Below, one piece after another: positions 31,030-41,924 of a stretch of 64,000 nucleotides of DNA. Within the stretch, counting starts at the first letter, position 1. Every line of letters begins with the position of its first letter. This DNA comes from Euborellia annulipes (lineage: Eukaryota; Arthropoda; Insecta; Dermaptera; Anisolabididae), in the NCBI GenBank assembly GCA_023213315.1, contig JAKCPI010014154.1, positions 1-64,000 on the forward strand, written 5' to 3'. Below the pieces are notes generated by a model that searched no databases, was not told the origin of the DNA, and was given only the letters and a program-made list of their open reading frames with translations. Made by a program: the position numbers and the translations under genes.

Positions 31030-31370
31030 GCATGCAAAAAAAAAAAAGAAGAAAGAAGATAGAAATGTGAAAACTGACCGGACGGGTCTTAAATAGGAGA
31101 GGGGGAAAAGTAGGGGAGGACGGAATGGAGAAGTGGGGATATTGAAAAGAGAGGGAATTTGAAGAGGGAGAGAGGGAAAGAGATAGAGATAATGCTCATA
31201 AGGGGGAGTAAAAGCGAACCAAAAAGGGGAGTGCAAGAGAAAGAGGATATATATATAAGGGAGGGGGTGAAAAAGGGGGAGAGAAAGAGACAGAGAGGAG
31301 GTGTATGAGAAAGAATAGGAGGGGGTGCGGAAAAAAGAGGGAGAACTTAATGCGATTGTACACTCTCTCG
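31030..31370. repeat. 340-bp purine-rich strand-asymmetric tract
   Basis: The plus strand is overwhelmingly A and G (GAGAGAGGGAAAGAGATAGA; GGGGGAGAGAAAGAGACAG). The 118-codon minus-strand frame across it (Ser/Pro/Leu/Phe) is a by-product of the pyrimidine-rich complement. A similar bias is seen at 3779-4010 and 6545-6720. Confidence 0.8.
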
Positions 31371-31379
31371 ACGCACTCA

Positions 31380-32260
31380 CTATAATACAAATAATTAAAA
31401 ATTCAATCTTTGCGAATATATTCTACATATATTGTTCTTTTTTTTTTTTTAGAAAAATGATTTATAAATATTTCTAAAACATCCGGCTTTTGTTTTGTTT
31501 AGTTATTTAGAAAGCAATGGGGGGAAAGCATTTGTTTAATTATTACACACACATACTTCACATTCGCACATACAAACAAATACTAAATTAACTCTGGATT
31601 TTTTAAATGTTTTTCATGGGCTTGGAAAAAAAAAATTTACATTTTATGAAATTAATTAAAATTCTAGTATAAGGCTATATTATCCTTCAGTAAAAAATGT
31701 TTATTTATTTATTAGATAAGGTCTGAATTATGATGTCATATTTTTTTGGCAAATAATTTTTCCTTTTTTTAATGCCATGAAAAACAATTATTATAGTAGT
31801 TTAAAAGTTTTACTTCCCACCCTGCCCCATTCCTGACAGAGTTATTTAATCTTGATGCTTTGTAAAATTCGCTTTAAAAGAAATTAGACAAACGCTTTTT
31901 TACTTGAATGGATAATTAGAAGAGGTAGCCAACATAAAATGTAATTTTCATAAACTCGGACGTATTTCGCCTTGATAGTAGGCAACCAAAGTGTCTTAAT
32001 ATCAACTTTCTTTCTACACTTCTAGTGAAATTAGAATATTTATCGTATTTGATTTATTTATAAGTAAATTTTATTTTTAGATTATCTTAACTAAAATATT
32101 TATAGACTTAATAATAATTGCTTGTGAATAATTTTAAAATAAAAATTTCATACTTGTAAAGTAACTAAATCAATTAATTTTTTTAGTCTAGTCCTAGAAT
32201 AGTCCCCCTCCCCCTCTTTTTGTTTTTTAAATAAATGATTTTTTTTTTCTTTGTTAAATA
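31380..32260. other. AT-rich DNA without recognised features
   Basis: No gene or repeat family recognised. Confidence 0.5.
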
Positions 32261-32264
32261 ATCT

Positions 32265-32400
32265 GGGCCTCGGAATAGTTCTCGCTTCTTGTCTTAGGGG
32301 TCAAGGGTTCGCTTCCTGTCTCAAATTTATTTCGAATGAATAGGGTACCAAACGGGTTGTAATGGTCTTAGAAGCTGAAAAGGCCCTTAAATGGAAATTA
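32265..32400 (+). mobile_element. tRNA-derived SINE, diverged
   Basis: GGGCCTCGGAATAGTTCTCG followed by a B box (AAGGGTTCGCTTCC), then a short body and TCTTAGAAGCTGAAAAGGCC. Layout as in SINE-2/3, but the body is shortened. Confidence 0.45.
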
Positions 32401-32440
32401 AATTAAAAATAATTTATTCTATATTCCTTCAAATGTTATG

Positions 32441-32583
32441 GTAAATGTCACTGTGGATTTTTTTGCTAGATTAAGTCTTGCTAGAGTTATACGAGACTCT
32501 CTCTACAAATGGACACACAATTGAGAGCACTCTAGCGAGATTTAGTCTAAGATCTAGCGACATTGACATAAATAGTAATTTAC
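32441..32583. mobile_element. Inverted-repeat MITE (about 143 bp)
   Basis: The left half GTAAATGTCACTG...GCTAGATTAAGTCTTGCTAG pairs with the right half CTAGCGAGATTTAGTC...GACATTGACAT...AATTTAC. Class unknown; no clear duplication. Confidence 0.65.
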
Positions 32584-32654
32584 AAAATTGAACCGAATTG
32601 AATCGAAAAAAGAGCCCAAGTAATTTCGTCAACCTGTGTCCTTTACTAAAAAAT

Positions 32655-32852
32655 TATTGCAGATAAATTGAAACAAAAAGTTGGGTCCTGCAAAATGTTT
32701 TGTTTGTGTGTGAGTCTGTCACAAAATATGTCAAGAACGCTAAGATATACAAGGTTGATATTTAAATTAGGTACGTTCTGGCATGCAACATGAAGCTTTT
32801 GAATAAAATCGACCAAAAAGTACTAGTACTGTACAAATGTGTATTTTTTTAA
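32655..32852 (+). repeat. R1 repeat fragment
   Basis: Contains AAGTTGGGTCCTGCAAAATG, CAAAATATGTCAAGAACG and GACCAAAAAGTACTAGTACT in R1 order, without either terminal hairpin. Closer to the R1 copy at 10496 (no GT microsatellite). Confidence 0.7.
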
Positions 32853-32854
32853 CC

Positions 32855-34085
32855 AAAGCTCACAACTTATAAAAATTTATTTTTTACTTTCACTTACCTT
32901 TGTTAAAAAAGAACATCACATGGACGTTTGCGGAGACAAAATCGAACCTAAAAAATTTTTTAAAGGAGGAAGAGAGCCAATCTTTTACAAAAGTGTAAAT
33001 TTAACATTTGAGAGAAAAATGGATGAGGGTTCAATGAACCTTCCCCTAAAAAAACCCATATCCACAGCTGACCGGGGAGGCAAGCAAGTTTCTTTTGGGC
33101 TCTGCTCTATATCCTAAACCTTCCTATAGGTCCTATTTCACCCCTCGAGTATTGAAAGTAAAAATTTTTATTACATTAAAAAAAAAATTCTAAAATTTTT
33201 TTAATTTGTAAATTTGTCTATTTATTTATATACCATAACAGACAGATATATAATTCAAGAATACTAAATCCATTAATCCATTATACATCGAAAGATTAAC
33301 ATAATGAATATATTTAATATTTAAATAGCAATTTTATTTTAGAAATCTCTTCTAGAGCATCTTCATTTCTAATAAACTTATATAAATGCAAAATATTCAG
33401 GATCAAGGACCGTTTGAGGTTGCAAATAAATGACCTCCGGGGCTCAGAGGTCGATTCTGTTTCCAATTTGAATGATGAATCTTCAAAATTGGCATAAAAG
33501 ATTGATGATATTTTGCGGAATCACATTTATATATAAGGTCAAAAGTTTTATTTCAAATTTTCTTTTTACTTAATTAGTTTATTTATGGGTTTATAAATTT
33601 ATGTCTAATTACATTTATTTATTGTTGAACCAGAAGGATTTCACAAAATAATACTCTATACATACGTAGGGGTCTATATGTATTAAATTCCCCTTAAAGA
33701 AAAATTAGGAAAAGTAAACTGGATTGGGGTATATGTTTTTCGACTCTTTTTGTTATATAGTAAAAATATATTTTTAGGGAGAGGATAAAAATGTTGATAT
33801 TATTTTGACTCAATTCATCAAAAATTGTATTGGGCCTTTTTTAAGAAGTTTTTCCTATCCCCTGTCTGTTGTTTTTTTCTCCCCTTCATTACTCAGATCA
33901 AGGAGAAATAGGGGAATGTAAACAATAAATTTTTGAAATTTGTTGGGTCCAAAAAAAGAATTAATGTCCTTAATAAATTTAATTCTATAACGATACTTAT
34001 TTTGAATTCAAATCAAAAATATTAATTTTTTCAATAAGTATAAACTTATTTGGAATTTTATGAATACTTAAAAAAAGTAATCAAG
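32855..34085. other. AT-rich DNA without recognised features
   Basis: A 92-codon frame at 32839-33117 has no recognisable motif and lacks supporting splice or promoter signals, so I do not call it a gene. Nothing else stands out. Confidence 0.45.
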
Positions 34086-34188
34086 TAAACACTCGATTTG
34101 TCAGTCCCCTGGATTGTTATATTTAATAAATCAAAGAAAAAAGTATTCCATATCAATTAACAGATTTTTTGTGTTTTATATAAAAAAA

Positions 34189-34228
34189 ACGTCAGTCCCC
34201 TGGAGGGTTTCAACCAGGGGACTGACGT
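34189..34228. repeat. Perfect 15-bp hairpin
   Basis: ACGTCAGTCCCCTGG, a 10-base loop, then CCAGGGGACTGACGT. The arm core GTCAGTCCCCTGGA occurs once more as a direct repeat about 90 bases upstream (34099-34114), so it may be the end of a MITE with CAGTCCCCTGG termini. Confidence 0.8.
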
Positions 34229-34234
34229 AAAGCT

Positions 34235-35190
34235 AAGTTTATATATTAATACCAAAAATAAGAATAAAAAAAATCTGTTACTATATGGATACAATAAAAT
34301 TAACTTATTGTCTATCAAAATCATTATAAACAATTTAAATCAATTGTATTTCAAATTCGACCCAAAAGTTAACCCATTTTTGTAGAATGGCCCATATAAC
34401 AAACAAAAATCAAAAGTTAAAGAAAAATATTTTGGTAAAGTCTTAAAAAAACAATATTTAAACTCACAAATAACATCACATTTTGTTACTCTAAGTAAGC
34501 AAAAAGTTAATAATGTTTCTAATTAAGTTAAAAAAAAAAAATAAATAAATCTTCGCCTTTTAAAATAATCAATATACGTGTAATAATTTCATTTAAACAT
34601 TGTAATAAAGACTAATATGACATAATTATAATTGAGATGTGTTATTATTAAAGGGTAGACGTGTTAAACGTGAATGTTATAGCGTTGGAGGCCATTAAAA
34701 TCGGGTGGAAAATTAACTCAAGGATGAACTTTGTACTCAGCGAGAGAGCAAAAGCAAAGCCAGGCGGAGGCGAAGAGACATCATCTCTCTCATTAATATT
34801 ATTATTATTCTCGATACTGGAAAACTCGCTTTTTCTCTTCGAGATTGAAAATATTTATATAAAAAAAAAAAAAAAGTTTTGATAAATTTATTTAAAACCG
34901 AGTGCTTAGTTAAGACTAAAACAAAAGTTATACAAAAGTTAGTATGGATTTTTTATTTTATTTTTTTTTTATTCAGATAAAACAATATTCAATTAGAAAA
35001 CTAATTTTCTAAAATTAGAGAGAAGTTTTAGTATATTTTTTTTTTTGTTTTCAAAACATTAATAAAAGGAGTTTTGAAAAATTTTCTAAGCACAATTATT
35101 AATTTCTTGAATAAACACTAGAAAAAAATTTTATTCTATATTTTGAAAGAATTAATAAGAACCACGCAAAATTTTTCTTGAGCAATTGTG
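34235..35190. other. AT-rich DNA without recognised features
   Basis: A GC-richer patch at 34733-34790 lies in a 73-codon frame with no known motif. No other feature seen. Confidence 0.45.
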
Positions 35191-35196
35191 TATGTA

Positions 35197-35391
35197 CAGT
35201 GAGAGACAATATTAAGTCCCATCCATGCGTTTTCTCCTCATTGTTAAAAAAAAAAAAATATTATTTATTTTGAATGGAAATGTTCATGATTCAAACATAG
35301 AAAATTTCCAATAAAGATTTTCATTTTCTTTTATAAAAACAATTAAATAATCGCAAGGAGAAAACGCCTGGGTGGGACTTAATATTATCTG
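35197..35391. mobile_element. Tc1/mariner-type MITE (195 bp, TA duplication)
   Basis: Left end CAGTGAGAGACAATATTAAG and right end the complement of CAGATAATATTAAGTCCCAC; both arms continue with CCCATCCATGCGTTTTCTCC or close to it. TA lies on both sides (35195-35196 and 35392-35393). No coding capacity. Confidence 0.78.
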
Positions 35392-35629
35392 TACGTCGCT
35401 TTGGTCCAGGACACAAGGATTATTTTTGTCTATAGTATAATGGAGTATATTTTTTCAATTAATTATATTCTATTTAATTTTTTATTTCTGAAGGGTGAGA
35501 TTGGCTTTAGACTCAATTATTCACTAATTTGATAAATTTTAAATTAAAAATTAAAAATAAATAAAAATAATTATTATAATTTTATAGCTACTGTATTATA
35601 AATAATAATAAAAAATCGAAATGAATAGG

Positions 35630-35675
35630 GATGGGGTCTAAATGACCGAGAAAGACCTTAAAACAAATTATTATT
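35630..35675 (+). repeat. SINE 3'-end scrap
   Basis: GGTCTAAATGACCGAGAAAG then ACCTTAAAACAAA, the 3' section of the SINE-2/3 group, directly upstream of a SINE-1 fragment. Confidence 0.45.
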
Positions 35676-35892
35676 GTTTTCCAAGAGTCGCAGGTTCGGA
35701 TCCCAGGCAGTCTGATGATTTTATTTAAACCAGTTGGATACCAAATGGCTTAAATAAAAATGCCTGGACCCCTGATAGATATATTAATTAATAACGGTTA
35801 TCGTAAAAGTCTTATATGACCTAAGTTGCCGAAAAGACTGTATGAATGTGTCTGAGTGTAAATGAGAAAAAAGTGTGTGTTAAAAAAAAAAA
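35676..35892 (+). mobile_element. SINE-1, 5'-truncated
   Basis: Begins inside the tRNA part at AGTCGCAGGTTCGGATCCCA (B box), then the standard body (ATTTAAACCAGTTGGATACC; GACCTAAGTTGCCGAAAAG) and a TGAGAAAAAAGTGTGTGTTA plus poly-A tail. The A box is missing, so it lacks a full pol III promoter. Confidence 0.85.
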
Positions 35893-36034
35893 ATAATAAT
35901 GACATATGAAACTACTTACTTTAAGGTGTCCAAACAAAATATAAAATGATGAAGCTCACCTAAAAAAAAAAAAAAAATAGCATTAATACAAAAAAAAGTA
36001 GCTACCAATAGTACAAGTAATAGAAACCTATAGA

Positions 36035-36115
36035 TTCCATCAAAATCTCGACATCAAATTTTTATTTTCTCTCTATATATCTATTACATATATACATAGG
36101 TAAGAGAAAGTAAAA
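36035..36115 (-). repeat. R1 opening fragment
   Basis: Minus-strand R1 start only: terminal hairpin TTTACTTTCTCTTACC and TTTGATGTCGAGATTTTGAT. Confidence 0.75.
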
Positions 36116-36119
36116 ATAA

Positions 36120-37175
36120 TCAAAACCTTTAGGTTACCGAGAACTTAGATCTAGAGATGTACCCTTTAAAGGGGATACAGTGATAACACATCCAAGATTT
36201 AAATTTCAAATTCTTTCAATAAAATGTGGATTATAATTTATTCAGGTTGTCAGTTTTTATTATCATTATAGATAGAGGGTTGTTTTATTTTTTGTCACTA
36301 TAAAAATTCATCTAATTTATTTTCTTTTAATAAGTAACAAATTTTAACCTTGTTTTTTGCTAAATCACTTTCTTTCGTTAATATTCTTTGAAATAAAACA
36401 CTGTGTCAGACAGAGAGAGGTTCCAATCAAAGCTCGTAATACAAAAGAAAAAAAAAATCTTTTTTTTCTACTCCCTATCCACCCACACATATACACAATC
36501 GATTTCAAGTACTCAAGTACAAAAGCAAAGTCTATAGAAAATAAGAAAAAAAAAAGAAGCATCTTTGGTGAAAGACAATAAAACTGAGGGCCTGGCCCTT
36601 CGGTTCAAGGCACGTGCTAAAGAAAAAAAAAGAGGAGGGTGGAAACAAAAGAAGTTTTACACTTTTTTTTTTTATTATCCATCTTTTTCACATTCATCTA
36701 CCTATGTAAATGTGTTCCATCAGACTAGTTAATTTGTATAAAAAAAAAAAAAAACTTGGCGTATTCTTGTCAAAGAGATCAAAAGTTTCTTTTTTTTTTT
36801 TTTTTTTTTGGTTGGAGGGGCTGAGATTTTTTTTTCGCTCGTCTTTTAATTAATTAGTTCTTTCTTTCACTTTTTTTTTTTTAATAATAATAATTTATAA
36901 TTCACGTTTCAAAAAGTCAGATAAAAAAAAGATGCATATCATTAAGCAAACTTTGTTTGAAAAGCAAAAAAAATTTGTTTTTAATTTATTAATTATTATT
37001 ATAATTAATTATTGAAAATAAAATAAGGAATTAGTGAGTATGCGTTCCTCGATCCCCGAGATCCCGGGCAAGAACTGATGTAAATAAAATGAGCCGGATG
37101 GGCTGGAGACCCCGGGTTCAATTAGGCTAGGGTACATTTGGTTTAATAAATATACTCATAAAATTAAATATTATC
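36120..37175. other. AT-rich DNA with homopolymers
   Basis: T and A runs (36791-36809 and others). A GC-richer bit GAGACCCCGGGTTCAATTAG at 37107-37126 looks like a tRNA B box but no A box precedes it. No gene seen. Confidence 0.45.
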
Positions 37176-37182
37176 ATGACTT

Positions 37183-37262
37183 GATAGGGGGCTTGTTGGT
37201 GTAGCGGGCTAGCGTGTCGGCTTCTACAAAGAAGATCCCTATTCAAATCCTCGGCGTGAGGG
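37183..37262 (+). mobile_element. tRNA-like sequence (SINE head or tRNA pseudogene)
   Basis: GGGGGCTTGTTGGTGTAGCG and GGCTAGCGTG form an A box; TATTCAAATCCTCGGCGTGA is a B box at a normal tRNA distance. It differs from SINE-1 heads and has no SINE body because the Helitron at 37289 follows at once. Confidence 0.5.
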
Positions 37263-37310
37263 ATTTTTTCATTAAATAAAAATATTTATCTTTTAATAAT
37301 ATAAAAGACA

Positions 37311-37313
37311 ATC

Positions 37314-37377
<64 letters not shown>
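37311..37377. repeat. (TCTG)n microsatellite of Hel-2
   Basis: About 16 TCTG units at the Helitron 5' end, as in Hel-1. Confidence 0.95.
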
Positions 37378-37378
<1 letters not shown>

Positions 37379-37679
37379 AACGCATAGACTCCGAAACTAC
37401 TGGACCGATTTTCATGGAGTTTTTTTTAATGGGTAGGGAATTTTCCGGGGGTGGTTTTAGGCTATCATTATATCGAATTAGGGGTAGGGAACCCCCCCCT
37501 TTTTGGGGGGTTATCAATTACCCCATAGCAAAGCATTGGAAAACAGGATCTAACTCGCTTTACGAAAAATATATTTATCAAAAAATTTAAAATGAAAAAT
37601 AAAAACTATTCCTCCCCCTAACAATTCGACATTTGAAAAGTTTTTTCCGCTCTGCGCCCCCCCCCCCCTTAAATTTTTA

Positions 37680-39385
37680 TTTTTTTTATTTTTCATTCGA
37701 TTTTAATAAAATTTAAAATGTTGCTTTCTTAGGGTGTAAATAATTGAAAAATGGTATTTTAGACTTCAGAAAGTGCAATCACCCCCCTGGCCCCCCTAAA
37801 ATTTATTTTTCATTCGATTTTAATAAAATTTAAAATGACGCTTTCTTAGGGTGTAAATAATTGAAAAATGGTATTTTAGACTTCAGAAAGTGCAATCACC
37901 CCCTGACCCCCCTAAAATTTATTTTTCATTCGATTTTAATAAAATTTAAAATGACGCTTTCTTAGGGTGTAAATAATTGAAAAATGGTATTTTAGACTTC
38001 AGAAAGTGCAATCACCCCCCTGGCCCCCCTAAAATTTATTTTTCATTCGATTTTAATAAAATTTAAAATGCTGCTTTCTTAGGGTGTAAATAATTGAAAA
38101 ATGGTATTTTAGACCTCAGAAAGTGCAATCACCCCCCTGGCCCCCCTAAAATTTATTTTTCATTCGATTTTAATGAAATTTAAAATGATGCTTTCTTAGG
38201 GTGTAAATAATTGAAAAATGGTATTTTAGACTTCAGAAAGTGCAATCACCCCCCTGGCCCCCCTAAAATTTATTTTTCATTCGATTTTAATAAAATTTAA
38301 AATGCTGCTTTCTTAGGGTGTAAATAATTGAAAAATGGTATTTTAGACCTCAGAAAGTGCAATCACCCCCCTGGCCCCCCTAAAATTTATTTTTCATTCG
38401 ATTTTAATGAAATTTAAAATGCTGCTTTCTTAGGGTGTAAATAATTGAAAAATGGTATTTTAGACCTCAGAAAGTGCAATCACCCCCCTGGCCCCCCTAA
38501 AATTTATTTTTCATTCGATTTTAATAAAATTTAAAATGTTGCTTTCTTAGGGTGTAAATAATTGAAAAATGGTATTTTAGACTTCAGAAAGTGCAATCAC
38601 CCCCCCTGGCCCCCCCTAAAATTTATTTTTCATTCGATTTTAATAAAATTTAAAATGTTGCTTTCTTAGGGTGTAAATAATTGAAAAATGGTATTTTAGA
38701 CCTCAGAAAGTGCAATCACCCCCCTGGCCCCCCTAAAATTTATTTTTCATTCGATTTTAATAAAATTTAAAATGTTGCTTTCTTAGGGTGTAAATAATTG
38801 AAAAATGGTATTTTAGACCTCAGAAAGTGCAATCACCCCCCCTGGCCCCCCTAAAATTTATTTTTCATTCGATTTTAATAAAATTTAAAATGTTGCTTTC
38901 TTAGGGTGTAAATAATTGAAAAATGGTATTTTAGACCTCAGAAAGTGCAATCACCCCCCTGGCCCCCCTAAAATTTATTTTTCATTCGATTTTAATAAAA
39001 TTTAAAATGTTGCTTTCTTAGGGTGTAAATAATTGAAAAATGGTATTTTAGACCTCAGAAAGTGCAATCACCCCCCTGGCCCCCCTAAAATTTATTTTTC
39101 ATTCGATTTTAATAAAATTTAAAATGTTGCTTTCTTAGGGTGTAAATAATTGAAAAATGGTATTTTAGACCTCAGAAAGTGCAATCACCCCCCTGGCCCC
39201 CCTAAAATTTATTTTTCATTCGATTTTAATAAAATTTAAAATGTTGCTTTCTTAGGGTGTAAATAATTGAAAAATGGTATTTTAGACCTCAGAAAGTGCA
39301 ATCACCCCCCCTGGCCCCCCTAAAATTTATTTTTCATTCGATTTTAATAAAATTTAAAATGTTGCTTTCTTAGGGTGTAAATAAT
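37680..39385 (+). repeat. Tandem array in Hel-2, about 15 units of about 117 bp
   Basis: Same unit as in Hel-1, but nearly all units read CAGAAAGTGCAATCACCCCC and CTGGCCCCCCTAAAATTTA, where Hel-1 has AAAGTTCAATC and CTGACCCCCC. Variants CTTCAG/CCTCAG and TGACGC/TGCTGC/TGTTGC change along the array; the last nine units are almost uniform TGTTGC. Confidence 0.95.
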
Positions 39386-39506
39386 TGAAAAATATATTAA
39401 TCAAATATTTAAAATAAAAAATAATTCTTCCTCATAATTAATTAAAATACATTTATCTGGACAACTCTTAGTCATATCCCGAGACGCCGCCCGCCAGGGC
39501 TGGCGG

Positions 39507-39533
39507 GGTAGGGTTGCCGAAGGCAACCCTACC
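39507..39533 (+). terminator. Helitron 3' terminal hairpin of Hel-2
   Basis: GGTAGGGTTGCC, GAA, GGCAACCCTACC, then GCAGCTAG. Identical to the Hel-1 hairpin. Confidence 0.9.
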
Positions 39534-39561
39534 GCAGCTAGTTTAATATAAACAAATCCTT

Positions 39562-39675
39562 AAGCAGCCCTCGGGCTTGGTGTAGTTGGTAGCACACCTA
39601 CCTTGTTTACCAAGGGTCGAGGCTTCGGATCCCAGGCAGTCCGATCATTTTATTTAAGCCATTTGGATACCAAAT
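39562..39675 (+). mobile_element. SINE-1, 3'-truncated
   Basis: Head GCAGCCCTCGGGCTTGGTGT with A box GGTGTAGTTGGTAGC and a B box altered to GGCTTCGGATCCC. Continues to ATTTGGATACCAAATTCGAC, then stops without the tail. Confidence 0.8.
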
Positions 39676-39679
39676 TCGA

Positions 39680-40665
39680 CGTTAATATGTTGCTTTTATT
39701 TCAAAGCTATAAAAATTATAACCTTACTTTTTAGGTTGAGGACTTCATTTATTTTTTAAACTTTAGACTTTAAAATATTAAAGACACCCCCTAGACATGG
39801 CTTTAATTTTTAACACTATTTATTAAATGTTAACGCTTTGGCTTTAAATTTTTGTTTACAGAATAGCTATTTGAGGCAAGGAAGTGATTTTGAATAGCAT
39901 TTTTTAACGCTGATTGTTTTTACATTACTTTTTAACACCTATTTATTTATTTTAAATTTTAACGTTTTTCGAGAATAGACCTGAAAATCTGTTTTTTTTT
40001 TTTTTTGTTTTTTTTTCAACTCTGTTGCTATCCATTCAAGGTGAAATAAATTTTACCCTTTAGGGTAGGAAGTGATCACTGACCTGAAGCGCGACCTATG
40101 CTTAAAAGGACAGGGTTAACTTTAAGGTTGTCAATATCAATATTGACAATGTCCCTCTCAGTCAATGGATGAAAAATAAATTTTCTTCTTCATTTTTTCC
40201 ATATTTTATTTGAATAATAAATTGTGATATAAAACTACATTATATGAATGCTATATAAATGTTCATATAGTTTATGAATATATACACTCAAGTTTAAAGT
40301 TAGGGGTTTAATTTAATTAAAATCTAATCTTTACACAAACTCGCTCACCCTCGGTAGTGAATAAATTAATCTTAGGTAAGAAATTTAATGGATTAATTTT
40401 CCTGATGATTTTTTGAGGTCAACAAACTGGATTTGAGGAAGGATACACAGACTCAATTTCAGTCTTCCTTTGTTCCTATGACCTCCCGTGTCTGGAACAA
40501 TCTCCCTGGCACTATCTTTCTTGAAACTTATAATCTGCAAACATTCAACAAGCACCTCCCATTCTTACTGGTTTCATTTGATTAAGGTCAACAGATCTCC
40601 CAAAAAAGTATTTTTTTTTTTTCGAATTAGGATGATAAAAATAAATTTTTTTCTACATGAAAGAA
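39680..40665. other. AT-rich DNA without recognised features
   Basis: A small inverted repeat TTGTCAATAT/AATATTGACAA lies at 40127-40150. A weakly GC-richer stretch at 40470-40560 (CCTCCCGTGTCTGGAACAAT) falls in a 99-codon frame without a known motif. No gene called. Confidence 0.45.
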
Positions 40666-40672
40666 ATAATTT

Positions 40673-41273
40673 TGTGACTGGTGTGACTGGTCGCACAGCA
40701 CATAACTTCGGCAAGACAAAGTTATGTAGGCCTACTGTGGTTGTCACACCAGATTTTTTGTGTCGAGATATATTTACTTTCCCATAGCATCTTAGTTTCA
40801 AACTTGACCACTTGCATTTCATAAGTAAAAATCTGAAATAGATCAGTAAAGTGTACTTAAACAATTTTCACGAAAAATTTTATTGATACACTTTTTAAAG
40901 AGCATCTAAAATATAATTGATTTTTGAATTTTAATCAAAATCGTTGTAGCGAATTTTGAGAAATTCGAAAAAAACCACATCAGTAAAGTTCTAGTACTTT
41001 TTGGCCGATTATGTTCAAAAGCTTATTATCACCCCCTCAGTGGAGGTGTACCTAACTTAAATATAAAATTTCAATCCGGTAGCTTAACTCATTCATGATT
41101 AAAATCGTTACACACACACACAACAGACCATGTTATGAAAAGCACTTTTTTGAACTCAGGGGACCTCAAAACATGTATATCCATCAAAATCTGGAGATGG
41201 AATTTTTGACATGAAAAATGGCAATACCGGTACTTTCAATATATTACATATATAGGGTAAGAGAAAGTAAAAA
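40673..41273 (-). mobile_element. R1 repeat copy
   Basis: Full minus-strand order from the closing hairpin (GTGTGACTGGTCGCACAGCA...GTCACACCAGATTTTTT) to the opening TAAGAGAAAGTAAAAA. The X-box section is lost. Lies immediately before another minus-strand copy. Confidence 0.82.
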
Positions 41274-41291
41274 TTTATTTTTGACAAATAA

Positions 41292-41922
41292 TAAAAAAAT
41301 CGGCGTGAGTGTCGCACAGCACACAACTTTCTCTTACCTTCGGTAATCGAAAGTTGTGTTCTGTCACACCAGATTTTTTGTATCGACATATATTTAGTTT
41401 CCGACAGTAGGGTACAATTGAATTCAAGATGTAAAATTTATAAACATGGGAAAATATTAATATTTTGTACCATTGCAACCATTTCTCCTATCTTTCCTAT
41501 GAAGTATAAGAGTGGCCTTCAGAATATTTCAATGGCAAATGAGATTATACATTTCAAAGAACATCTAAAAAATAATTGATTTTTGAATTTTAACCAAAAT
41601 CGTTTGAGCGAATTTTGAGAAAATCGAAAAAAAAACTGAAAAAGTGAATCCGTAAAGTATTAGTACTCTTTGGTCGATTTTGTTCAAAAGCTTCGTGTCA
41701 CGTGCCAGGGAGGTGCCTAACTTAAATATAAAATTTCAACCTCCTAGCTCTTTACGTTCTTGAGATATTTTGTTCACAGCACACACAGACAGACCATGTC
41801 GCAAAACCACTTTTTTGGATTCAGGACCCCTCAAAACGTGTATACCGTCGAATTTTTGACATGAATCCAATACTTTTTCTCTCTATGTATTAATATATAT
41901 AGAGGTAAGAGAAAGTAAAAAT
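41292..41922 (-). mobile_element. R1 repeat copy, tandem to the previous one
   Basis: Same order; the closing hairpin reads GTCGCACAGCACACAACTTT and ends TCACACCAGATTTTTT. The X-box site is decayed (GTACCATTGCAAC near 41468-41480). The pair with the copy at 40673 has about 18 bases between and the same orientation. Confidence 0.82.
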
Positions 41923-41924
41923 AA

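Larger units (their letters stand above)
37289..39541 (+). mobile_element. Non-autonomous Helitron Hel-2 (2253 bp)
   Basis: 5' end TCTTTTAATAATATAAAAG after A; 3' end with the same 12-bp hairpin (39507-39533), GCAG and CTAG, followed by T. The 5' flank-to-array section (ACTGGACCGATTTTCATGGA; CCCCATAGCAAAGCATTGGA) is nearly identical to Hel-1, but the internal array has about 15 units and its own sequence variants. No Rep/helicase coding. Confidence 0.9.

Noticed and set aside
31024..31380. 118-codon minus-strand open frame
   Set aside because: It is the pyrimidine-rich complement of a purine tract, giving Ser/Pro/Leu/Phe low complexity; no splice or promoter signals support it.
37183..37262. 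Functional tRNA gene
   Set aside because: Box motifs are present, but the acceptor and anticodon stems do not pair convincingly; SINE heads are common nearby.
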